Shown: piece after piece, positions 16,262 through 23,693 of the stretch | How positions within the stretch are numbered: the stretch's first letter is position 1 | Layout: each line of letters opens with the position of its first letter | Origin: JALRAP01 sp046302815 | GTDB lineage: Bacteria; Bacteroidota; Bacteroidia; AKYH767-A; OLB10 | Length of the DNA: 24,743 nucleotides | Direction: 5' to 3' | Assembly: GCA_046302815.1 (NCBI GenBank) | Contig: JBKCHO010000015.1 | Span: 1 to 24,743, forward strand | Notes under the pieces: generated by a model | Seen by the model: only the letters and a program-made list of their open reading frames with translations | Databases searched by the model: none | What the model was told of the DNA's origin: nothing | Made by a program: the position numbers and the translations under genes

Positions 16262-18292
16262 ATGGATTTTAAACTTACCTCTGAATTCATACCAACAGGT
16301 GATCAGCCTGAAGCCATACGACAGCTTACACAAGGAGTTGACCAGGGTGAGCGGTCGCAGGTACTACTGGGTGTTACAGGCTCTGGTAAAACCTTTTCAG
16401 TTGCCAATGTAATTGCAAATACGGGCAAACCAACCTTGGTCCTAAGCCACAATAAAACTTTGGCAGCACAGCTTTATGGAGAATTCAAAAATTTTTTTCC
16501 AGAAAATGCTGTTGAGTTTTTCGTTTCCTATTATGATTACTATCAACCAGAGGCATATATACCAACCACAAATACCTACATTGAAAAAGATTTGTCTATC
16601 AATGAGGAGATAGAAAAATTGCGTTTGAGTACCACTTCAGCTCTGTTGAGTGGAAGAAGAGATATTGTGGTTGTATCATCTGTTTCATGTATATACGGTA
16701 TTGGAAACCCTGCCGATTTCAAGGATGGTATTATCAGACTCGAGGTAGGTATGAAAATATCGAGGAATAAGCTACTCCATCGATTTGTTCAAGTACTGTA
16801 CTCCAGAGCAGTAAATGAATTCAAGAGAGGCACATTTCGTGTCAAAGGTGATACCGTTGACATTTATCCCGCTTATGCGGATATCGCCTATAGGATTACC
16901 ATGTTTGGTGATGAAATTGAGGAAATGACTATCATTGATCCGGTTACTGGTTCAACGATTGAAAAATCCAACCATTTGGCTGTGTTTCCTGCGAATATAT
17001 TTGTTACGAACCCAGATCGACAACTTAAAGCCATTTGGCAAATCCAAGAGGATATGGTCAAACAAGTGGATTATCTCAAATCAATTGGGAAACATCTGGA
17101 GGCTAAAAGACTCGAGGACCGAGTTACCTTCGATTTGGAGATGATTAGAGAGTTGGGATATTGTTCAGGAATTGAGAATTATTCCAGATATTTCGATGGG
17201 CGACCTCCCGGCTCTAGGCCTTTTTGTTTATTAGATTACTTCCCAGAGGATTTTCTAATGGTTATTGATGAGAGCCATGTTACGGTTCCACAAATCCGAG
17301 CTATGTATGGTGGTGATAGATCAAGGAAGAACAATTTGGTTGAATATGGCTTCCGTCTTCCTTCTGCTCTGGATAATCGACCTCTGACATTCGATGAATT
17401 TGAATCGCTGCAAAACCAGGTCTTGTTTGTTAGTGCCACTCCGGCAGATTATGAAATCATGAAAGCTGAAGGTGTGATTGTAGAACAAGTTATCCGTCCT
17501 ACTGGACTGCTAGATCCTGTAATAGAAGTCAGACCTTGTCTTAATCAAGTTGATGACCTGTTGGAAGAGATTCGAAAAACCATTTCCGCAAGTGAAAGAG
17601 TATTGGTTACTACCTTGACAAAGCGAATGGCAGAAGAGCTAGCAAAATATCTTACAAAACTAGGCATCAAATGTCGGTATATCCATTCCGAAGTGGAGAC
17701 TCTCGACCGGGTAGAGATTCTTCGAGATCTCAGATTGGGTTTGTTTGATGTTTTAATAGGGATCAACCTACTCCGAGAAGGATTGGATCTTCCTGAAGTC
17801 TCATTGGTTGCCATTTTGGATGCCGATAAGGAAGGTTTTCTCCGTTCAAACCGCTCATTGACTCAAACGGCTGGCAGAGCTGCTCGGAATGTGAATGGCA
17901 GGGTTATCATGTATGCTGACCATATAACGGACTCGATGCGCAAGACCATTGACGAAACGAATCGAAGAAGGGAAAAACAAATTAAATACAATACAGATCA
18001 CGGCATAATTCCAAAATCACTGAACAAATCCAAGGAAAGTATATTAGGGCAATCATCAGTTGTTGGATTCAGAGCCCAAGACAAAAAAGCGTATTCAGAG
18101 GATACAGATTCGAATTCATTGGCTGCAGACCCTGTTTGGAAATACCTATCAACAGAAAAACTGTCCGACCTGATTGCAGAAACTAAAAGGAAAATGGAAA
18201 AGTCAGCCAAAGATCTTGACTTTTTAGAGGCAGCCAGACTTAGAGACGAGGTAAACCTTTTGGAAGCACATTTGTTGGATAAATCATCCTGA
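16262..18292 (+). CDS. uvrB: Excinuclease ABC subunit B
   Basis: This 676-residue protein is collinear with UvrB over its whole length. It has Walker A GVTGSGKT (Lys43), the damage-probing beta-hairpin with YYDYYQPEAYIP (90-101), the DESH box (336-339), and helicase motifs V and VI (INLLREGLDLPEVS; QTAGRAARN). The C-terminal UVR helical hairpin, which binds UvrC/UvrA, includes KDLDFLEAARLRDE. UvrB is loaded by UvrA at bulky lesions, verifies the damage and recruits UvrC to cut. It lies 32 nt after the sugar-phosphate transferase and one nt before the next gene, so it seems to be expressed within the same run. There is no obvious LexA-type operator upstream. The identification is secure. Confidence 0.98.
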   Translation: MDFKLTSEFIPTGDQPEAIRQLTQGVDQGERSQVLLGVTGSGKTFSVANVIANTGKPTLVLSHNKTLAAQLYGEFKNFFPENAVEFFVSYYDYYQPEAYIPTTNTYIEKDLSINEEIEKLRLSTTSALLSGRRDIVVVSSVSCIYGIGNPADFKDGIIRLEVGMKISRNKLLHRFVQVLYSRAVNEFKRGTFRVKGDTVDIYPAYADIAYRITMFGDEIEEMTIIDPVTGSTIEKSNHLAVFPANIFVTNPDRQLKAIWQIQEDMVKQVDYLKSIGKHLEAKRLEDRVTFDLEMIRELGYCSGIENYSRYFDGRPPGSRPFCLLDYFPEDFLMVIDESHVTVPQIRAMYGGDRSRKNNLVEYGFRLPSALDNRPLTFDEFESLQNQVLFVSATPADYEIMKAEGVIVEQVIRPTGLLDPVIEVRPCLNQVDDLLEEIRKTISASERVLVTTLTKRMAEELAKYLTKLGIKCRYIHSEVETLDRVEILRDLRLGLFDVLIGINLLREGLDLPEVSLVAILDADKEGFLRSNRSLTQTAGRAARNVNGRVIMYADHITDSMRKTIDETNRRREKQIKYNTDHGIIPKSLNKSKESILGQSSVVGFRAQDKKAYSEDTDSNSLAADPVWKYLSTEKLSDLIAETKRKMEKSAKDLDFLEAARLRDEVNLLEAHLLDKSS

Positions 18293-18293
18293 T

Positions 18294-18956
18294 ATGCCAG
18301 ACCTCCTATTCATATCCTCTCTGTTTTTCTACCTGCTATCCATAATTGGTTCACTTTTGCTTTTTTTGTTTAATAAACATGTCGGATTGACCTTTACGAA
18401 AGTCCTTATAGGACTTCACCTGTCAGCTGCCTTGGCGTATTTTGCACTCAGACTCCTACTCCCACCATGTCCCTCATGGATCTCACTATTTTTTTGGTGC
18501 AGTGGAATCTTGCTGGCTGGTATAGTGGTCAGAAAGCAATTCCATTGGACTTCTAAAGCTTATTTTCTATTTTTCTTGATTACCATACCTGTTTTTATCG
18601 TATTGCCCTCTAGGATTGTAAATATGGTTGGTGGTAAAAAATTTGGTAACATAGGTGATGATCGGTATTGGTTAATGGACAACTACTTTATCGTAAGAAC
18701 AGGAGAGCCATTAAATGACAACGGTGCAAGTAGTGCAAAATTGGTTCGTGAAATGGGTTTCTTCCATAAAACACTAGCTAAAAACATTCCTATTCCATCC
18801 AAGCTAGATTCTGTCAAACTTATTGGTTCCATCGACGACAGCCTAAGAGCGTCTTTAATATTTTATATTGAATCTGAATCAGACACATTGAATCTCAGCA
18901 AGTATAAGCCTCAAGTTAAATCGAATCAAATCACTCGTAAACCATCTGCACCATGA
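18294..18956 (+). CDS. Unknown membrane protein with four N-terminal helices
   Basis: I do not recognise this 220-residue protein. Hydrophobic stretches at about 3-26, 34-55, 61-80 and 88-105 suggest four transmembrane helices, with two cysteines in the second half of that region. A polar C-terminal half (about 107-220) contains a GDDRYWLMDNYF stretch and a beta-rich segment ending in a lysine-rich tail. If the N-terminus is inside, the soluble half would be cytoplasmic; topology is uncertain. The gene starts one nt after uvrB and ends in a 4-nt ATGA overlap with the next gene. The pair is probably translated together, and the two products may act together at the membrane. No catalytic motif is visible. 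Confidence 0.75.
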   Translation: MPDLLFISSLFFYLLSIIGSLLLFLFNKHVGLTFTKVLIGLHLSAALAYFALRLLLPPCPSWISLFFWCSGILLAGIVVRKQFHWTSKAYFLFFLITIPVFIVLPSRIVNMVGGKKFGNIGDDRYWLMDNYFIVRTGEPLNDNGASSAKLVREMGFFHKTLAKNIPIPSKLDSVKLIGSIDDSLRASLIFYIESESDTLNLSKYKPQVKSNQITRKPSAP

Positions 18957-19834
18957 GGTTATTGATCCTAATGTCTTTACTAATAGCTTTTCTTGGAACT
19001 GAGGTGAATTCACAAATGCCTCAAACAGATGTATTCCTTTTGAATTACAAATTAGTCGATAAAGGACTTGAACTTGGAGAAACGGTTCGAATCTCAGAAA
19101 ACAAGGGCTACAATAATCAACCTTCCTTCTCAAAGGATTGTTCATCAATTTTATACACTTCAAATAAAAGAGATACTTCCAATACAGATATCTATCAATA
19201 TGATATTGCCAATGGAAAGAGTAAAAATATCATATCTGGTGAACTTAGCGACTACTCACCTATATTCTTCAATAACCACTCTGTTTCTTATGTCCGTGTG
19301 GAAGATGATAAAAAACAGAAATTACATTTATTGGATTTAAAATCAAATAAGGATACTGTTTTGTGCAATTCTTCAGATAGTATCGGGTATTACACTTGGA
19401 CTGGAGACAACACACTTGGTCTTATTGTATTAGACAATGGACTCGAGCTACATAGTTACAAATTGAGTGAAGATAGCACTAGAATTATTTCAAAACCAGT
19501 CGGAAGGTTCATTGCCGCCCAAAAAGATTCCGGAAGACTATTTTTCCTCCAAAGAAATGATTCTATAAACTTTATTACATGTATTGATCTGAGAACAATG
19601 AACAGTATTCATCAATATCCTGCTTTGAATGGATGTGAGGACTATGCTATTGATAAATACAATGGACTTTATGGTGGTAAAGATGGAATTCTCTATAGAT
19701 ACGATTCTACCTTTGTTGACCATTGGCGACCAATTTTAAATCTTAAAAATATAGTAGGTACTTTTTACAGAATGAGTTTTTGTAAATGTGGTTCGCATTT
19801 GTGTGTTGTAGCCTTTTCTGGAAAAAAGCCTTAG
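18953..19834 (+). CDS. Secreted TolB/PD40-like beta-propeller protein, function unknown
   Basis: This 293-residue protein has a signal peptide (residues 1-20, cleavage after VNS). The mature part has PD40-like repeats. The clearest, about residues 50-90, reads QPSFSKDCSSILYTS and then TDIYQYDIANGK, the pattern of TolB-type propeller blades. Later blades are degenerate. In the last one the usual Ser-Pro-Asp-Gly turn is replaced by FCKCGSHLC, placing three cysteines (277, 279, 284) close together. Propellers of this kind usually bind proteins or glycans rather than catalyse. At 293 residues there is room for at most about five or six blades. It overlaps the unknown membrane protein gene upstream by four nt and is followed after one nt by an FAD enzyme. 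The fold is inferred from pattern only. Confidence 0.7.
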   Translation: MRLLILMSLLIAFLGTEVNSQMPQTDVFLLNYKLVDKGLELGETVRISENKGYNNQPSFSKDCSSILYTSNKRDTSNTDIYQYDIANGKSKNIISGELSDYSPIFFNNHSVSYVRVEDDKKQKLHLLDLKSNKDTVLCNSSDSIGYYTWTGDNTLGLIVLDNGLELHSYKLSEDSTRIISKPVGRFIAAQKDSGRLFFLQRNDSINFITCIDLRTMNSIHQYPALNGCEDYAIDKYNGLYGGKDGILYRYDSTFVDHWRPILNLKNIVGTFYRMSFCKCGSHLCVVAFSGKKP

Positions 19835-19835
19835 A

Positions 19836-20861
19836 ATGAAGGTGCTTTTAATTGGATATGGCTTTGCAGGAGCTTCCCTAGCCTATTTTTTATCCAAAAA
19901 AAATGTTCATGTTACCATACACTCATTCTCTCCATTTGATAATACTTGTAGTACAGTGGTTTCCGCGGGAATGATGATTCCTTTAAGCGGACGCAGAAAA
20001 GTGCCAAGTTTTAATGTGCACAAGGTGATGCCCTATTCATTAAGCCATTATTCAAGTTTAGCTATTGAATCTGGATTGGACATAAATATTCGATTTCCCG
20101 TCGTTCAATTGTTGTATAACCATGGAGAAATGAATGACTGGCAGTCCAAATCCGTAGAACCGTATATGAGTGATTTTATAGGCAGTATACATAACACGAA
20201 ATTGAATTCAGCATTAAAGCCACACATTGGTTATGTGATGATGAAATCAACTGCCTGTATTCATCCAAGAAATGTTTTGTTAGCTTACGCTGCTCTTAGT
20301 AAGAATTTGGAAAGGCATGATTTGAAAATCGACTTGTCGAATCCATCAGACTTTGAAAACAATTCTTTCGATTATGTTATTTTTTGTGATGGTTACAGGG
20401 CTATTAACAATCCCTTATGGAAATCATTGCCATTTCAACCCGTAAAGGGTGAGATAATTGATATAATAGCTCCAACTTTAAATTTAAACTACATCCTTAA
20501 TGGAGATTCTTACCTTATACCTCAAGGAAATAATAGGTATTTATTAGGTTCCACATATAATTGGACAGATTTGGATGAAATTCCTTCAGAGCATGGTCTA
20601 AATAAACTTAGAGATGCTACTCATAAACTCCTGAATTGTAGTTTTGATGTGGTAGCTCACAGAGCTGGTGTTCGACCTGCTATACTAGATCGAAAACCAA
20701 TCATAGGATTACATCCTGATAAAAAAAGGATAGGTATTTTTAATGGATTAGGTACGAAAGGAGCTATGTTCAGTCCATATTACGCAAAACAACTGGCAGA
20801 TCATCTTGTTGACGGTTTGCCACTTGATGCAGAAACAGATGTCAAGAGATTTTTCAATTGA
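19836..20861 (+). CDS. FAD-dependent oxidoreductase (DAO family)
   Basis: This 341-residue protein opens with a dinucleotide-binding Rossmann motif, IGYGFAGAS (Gly7, Gly9, Gly12). It continues with the DAO-type substrate-loop region (VVSAGMMIPLSGRRK) and the second FAD-contact region AGVRPAILDRKPIIG followed by FNGLGTKG (around 302-309). D-amino-acid or glycine oxidase-like enzymes and the C-terminal oxidase half of MnmC share this layout. The AGVRP...DRKPIIG plus GLGTKGAMFSP pattern reminds me most of MnmC, which oxidises cmnm5U in tRNA, but a ThiO-like or unspecified amine oxidase is equally possible. It has no signal peptide and is probably cytoplasmic. It starts one nt after the propeller gene and ends nine nt from the convergent VWA gene. 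Confidence 0.8.
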   Translation: MKVLLIGYGFAGASLAYFLSKKNVHVTIHSFSPFDNTCSTVVSAGMMIPLSGRRKVPSFNVHKVMPYSLSHYSSLAIESGLDINIRFPVVQLLYNHGEMNDWQSKSVEPYMSDFIGSIHNTKLNSALKPHIGYVMMKSTACIHPRNVLLAYAALSKNLERHDLKIDLSNPSDFENNSFDYVIFCDGYRAINNPLWKSLPFQPVKGEIIDIIAPTLNLNYILNGDSYLIPQGNNRYLLGSTYNWTDLDEIPSEHGLNKLRDATHKLLNCSFDVVAHRAGVRPAILDRKPIIGLHPDKKRIGIFNGLGTKGAMFSPYYAKQLADHLVDGLPLDAETDVKRFFN

Positions 20862-20863
20862 AA
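20852..20863. repeat. Short palindrome at the convergent gene ends
   Basis: TTTCAATTGAAA is a perfect 12-bp palindrome spanning the stop codon of the FAD enzyme, eight nt from the end of the opposing VWA gene. It could form a small bidirectional hairpin, but it lacks GC pairs and is too short to call a terminator with confidence. No better terminator is visible between the two genes. Confidence 0.25.
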
Positions 20864-20870
20864 CAATGTA

Positions 20871-22961
20871 CTAATATCCACCGTTTCTTTTGCGGAGAAA
20901 CCACTCGCTCGATATCAATAGCGCCAATAGGAAAAATATCCACTTAAGATTCACAGCCTCATTCATTGATTTTTTTGTATAGATCATTGGCTTTAAATCT
21001 TTACGGACAATAATAGAATCAGCTATAACCCCTGACAAATCCGATTTTGTGAATATACCTCCGGTCTTGATGGCCAATGAACGGAGCATCAAATGGTCGG
21101 CAACCAAATCAGATAATTCTGATTCGAGCGCAGATACAATGAATTTTCCTTCCTCGAAAAAGGATCGGCTTCCAGCTTTGGCAGTGGCTTTAAAAGAATA
21201 AATGCCTGGGGATAAAAATCCAGCGTTCAAAGTATGAATGCCATTTGAGTTTGAAAAGGCGAATGAATAGTTTTTTGCATTCTCATCCTGAATTATCATT
21301 GAAACCTCAGCATCTTTGATTTGCTCACCAACTTCATTGAACACACCTGCATCTATTGTGATTTGTTCGTTTTCCTCGTAGGAATTTTTGTAAGTTAGCT
21401 TGAATGGATTTTTGTTTTCAGCCGAAAGCATATATTGTATACTTTTCAGCAATATGGCTGAGAATGTTTCCGTCGAATTGTGGTTTCGGAACTCATTTAA
21501 ACGCCATTTCCACAAACCTTCTCCACAGATGAAGCCTTTTTTGGGTGTTTCGTTGGGAAAATATACCATCAATGGCATATCGGTTTTGGTGTTACCAATC
21601 GTTTGATTGAAAAGAGTATATCCTTCGCTTTTAAACGAATAATTTCCAAATGGAACTGACAATGGTGGGAATGATGGAATTCTAGAAATCAAGGATTCGT
21701 CAATCTTGAAAAGGGAAAAGGTGTTATTGAAAGATGGAAGTGCATCCGTTACACCACCATTTGCATCTTCAATTCGAATAGGAATATCCAAAGCGTTGAA
21801 ATCAATTGTGGATGTTCCACTACCAAGTATGAAAAGCACAGGAATACGAGCATTGAATAACTGTTCTACAATGTTCTTACCCCCGCTCGTTTTAGATGGT
21901 ATCTGATGTAGAATAGCAAGCTTCAAATCGGTACTAGGACCTGTATATGTTGATTGAGGATTTTCTATTAACTCATAATTTGAATTTGTCTCTAGTACAG
22001 ATTTGATGGCGGCTATATCGGGATGTGGAGCAGAATGTGTCAACAAAATCTTAGAACGAATACTATTTACATCAATAAAAATCGTTCTCGAGTTGTTTGA
22101 GGTATTTTCTTCTCCGTGTAAGGGATCAATTCGAATCTCATATTTAGTCAATCCTTTTTCTTTTGCTTCAATTATGAATGTAGAGACATTAGAAAAACGA
22201 CTTGAAGTAATGTCAATTTCCTTGATGGCTATTGTAGATCCTTTCGAAATTAAATTCAATTTCGCCCTTTGTCCCGATAATTCCCTGGCATTAAAACTGA
22301 TTTCAATAGGAAAACTGTTTCCAAGAAAGACATTCGGATTGAATCGTACATCTTGAATAAACAAATCCTTTTTGACTGTGGTGTCACCATATCCGACGGT
22401 GTATATTGGAACGGAAAGATTTTGAAAAGCATATCCTGGATCAGCGCCCTTGTTATAAAGACCGTCGGTTGCTAAAACAAGGGCAGATAGATTCAATCCC
22501 GAGAATCGTGACTTCATCTCATCTACGGCAAGTGAAAGATCCGTTTCCATTCCATTAAATCCATTAATAATACCGTCACTTAACTTATCTGAAATAGAAA
22601 AAACCCTGACTTCGCAATCATTCCCAATCTTGTCTTTCAATTTGGATAGTTGATTTGAAATTTCCTTACTGAAAGCCATGCTATCCTTACCGTGTATCAT
22701 GGATTTGGAATTGTCTATAAGTACCGCTACAATGGGTTTCTGAGTTTCTCTGGTAGTGGTTTTGAAGAGCGGAGATAACAAAAGGAAACACAACAGAGAA
22801 ATGACGCTAAACCTCAGAAAGGCCATGAACAAAATGACCCATCGGGCCAATTCAGAAAACCTCTTGTCGTTCCGATAAAGTAAAAAAGCGGATAAGAATC
22901 CAGCTAACACACAAAGGATAGTTAACCAGGATGGTGATTCTGTTATGATTTCAAATTCCAC
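20871..22961 (-). CDS. Membrane-anchored VWA-domain protein, function unknown
   Basis: This 696-residue protein has two N-terminal membrane helices (about 12-29 and 41-65) and one C-terminal helix just before RKRNGGY, so most of the chain lies on one side of the inner membrane. A von Willebrand A-like domain follows the second helix. Its MIDAS metal site reads DNSKS (Asp83, Ser85, Ser87), with ATDG further on. Beta-rich, Ig/CARDB-like segments and a section resembling a class-I amidotransferase-like fold follow. The start is GTG at 22961: no in-frame ATG, GTG or TTG exists between it and the upstream stop, and the first internal ATG (Met46) would delete TM1. Related Bacteroidota proteins occur beside BatA/BatB or MoxR genes, but none are here. 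It probably mediates metal-dependent protein contact in the envelope. Confidence 0.8.
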   Translation of the reverse strand: MEFEIITESPSWLTILCVLAGFLSAFLLYRNDKRFSELARWVILFMAFLRFSVISLLCFLLLSPLFKTTTRETQKPIVAVLIDNSKSMIHGKDSMAFSKEISNQLSKLKDKIGNDCEVRVFSISDKLSDGIINGFNGMETDLSLAVDEMKSRFSGLNLSALVLATDGLYNKGADPGYAFQNLSVPIYTVGYGDTTVKKDLFIQDVRFNPNVFLGNSFPIEISFNARELSGQRAKLNLISKGSTIAIKEIDITSSRFSNVSTFIIEAKEKGLTKYEIRIDPLHGEENTSNNSRTIFIDVNSIRSKILLTHSAPHPDIAAIKSVLETNSNYELIENPQSTYTGPSTDLKLAILHQIPSKTSGGKNIVEQLFNARIPVLFILGSGTSTIDFNALDIPIRIEDANGGVTDALPSFNNTFSLFKIDESLISRIPSFPPLSVPFGNYSFKSEGYTLFNQTIGNTKTDMPLMVYFPNETPKKGFICGEGLWKWRLNEFRNHNSTETFSAILLKSIQYMLSAENKNPFKLTYKNSYEENEQITIDAGVFNEVGEQIKDAEVSMIIQDENAKNYSFAFSNSNGIHTLNAGFLSPGIYSFKATAKAGSRSFFEEGKFIVSALESELSDLVADHLMLRSLAIKTGGIFTKSDLSGVIADSIIVRKDLKPMIYTKKSMNEAVNLKWIFFLLALLISSEWFLRKRNGGY

Positions 22962-22978
22962 AATTATGGCTATATGTG

Positions 22979-22986
22979 CAAATATA
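22979..22986 (-). promoter_or_regulatory. Candidate -7 box for the VWA gene
   Basis: Read on the minus strand this is TATATTTG, a perfect TAnnTTTG match ending 18 nt before the GTG start. A transcript would begin only a few nucleotides from the start codon, consistent with a short leader. No clear -33 TTTG is present at the usual distance. Confidence 0.35.
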
Positions 22987-22994
22987 GTGACTTG

Positions 22995-23006
22995 AAATAG
23001 CTATTT
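22995..23006. promoter_or_regulatory. Palindrome in the divergent VWA/ABC promoter region
   Basis: AAATAGCTATTT is a perfect 12-bp palindrome lying in the 76-nt gap between the two divergent genes, about eight nt upstream of the minus-strand -7 candidate. It could be an operator bound by a dimeric regulator affecting both genes. It is short and AT-rich, so chance is a real alternative. Confidence 0.25.
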
Positions 23007-23037
23007 GCCATTCCATTTTTTTGGTTAAATTAGCATC

Positions 23038-23691
23038 ATGCTTGTCAAAGTCAAGGATATTCATAAATCCTATGGTAATGTTAAGGTACTGAAAGGGGTA
23101 TCTATAGAAATTGCCAAGTCAGAAATCATATCCATCGAAGGTGCCTCTGGAGCTGGCAAAACGACGCTATTACAGATTTTAGGAACACTGGAAACTCCTG
23201 ACCAAGGCACTGTAGAAATCAATGAGGTACCTGTACATCAACTAAAAGGCAACCAATTATCTGCCTTCCGAAACCAAAAAATTGGGTTCGTATTCCAGTT
23301 TCACAACTTATTACCCGAATTTACAGCCCTTGAGAATGTTTGCTTACCAGGTATGATTGCTAATACACCTAAGTTACAGCTCGAGACTAGGGCAAAAGAA
23401 CTTTTGGATTATCTAGGCCTTTCCAGTCGTTTTGAACATAAACCATCAGAACTATCAGGAGGTGAGCAGCAAAGAGTGGCTGTGGCCAGGGCTCTTATAA
23501 ACAACCCTGCGTTGGTTTTGGCGGACGAACCTACCGGTAATCTTGATTCAGAAAATGCAAAAGAACTGCATAATGTGTTTTTTCGGCTTCGAAAAGAATT
23601 TGGACAAACCTTTATCATTGTAACGCATAACGCAGAGCTAGCCTCTTTGTCAGACCGATCTATTCGAATAAGCGATGGCGTAGTTGTCTGA
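23038..23691 (+). CDS. lolD: LolD-type ABC transporter ATP-binding protein
   Basis: This 217-residue protein is a single complete ABC ATPase domain. It has Walker A GASGAGKTT (Lys41), a Q-loop in FVFQFHNLLPEF, signature LSGGEQQR (139-146), Walker B LVLADEPTG (Asp163, Glu164) and the switch His in THN. The length and the FQFHNLLPEFTALENV stretch fit the LolD/MacB/FtsE group, and LolD is the closest by eye. LolCDE extracts lipoproteins from the inner membrane for transfer to the outer membrane. No FtsX/LolC-like permease is next to it, so its membrane partner is encoded elsewhere. A MacB-like role cannot be excluded. It faces the VWA gene across 76 nt and ends two nt from the convergent selD. 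Confidence 0.83.
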   Translation: MLVKVKDIHKSYGNVKVLKGVSIEIAKSEIISIEGASGAGKTTLLQILGTLETPDQGTVEINEVPVHQLKGNQLSAFRNQKIGFVFQFHNLLPEFTALENVCLPGMIANTPKLQLETRAKELLDYLGLSSRFEHKPSELSGGEQQRVAVARALINNPALVLADEPTGNLDSENAKELHNVFFRLRKEFGQTFIIVTHNAELASLSDRSIRISDGVVV

Positions 23692-23693
23692 TT

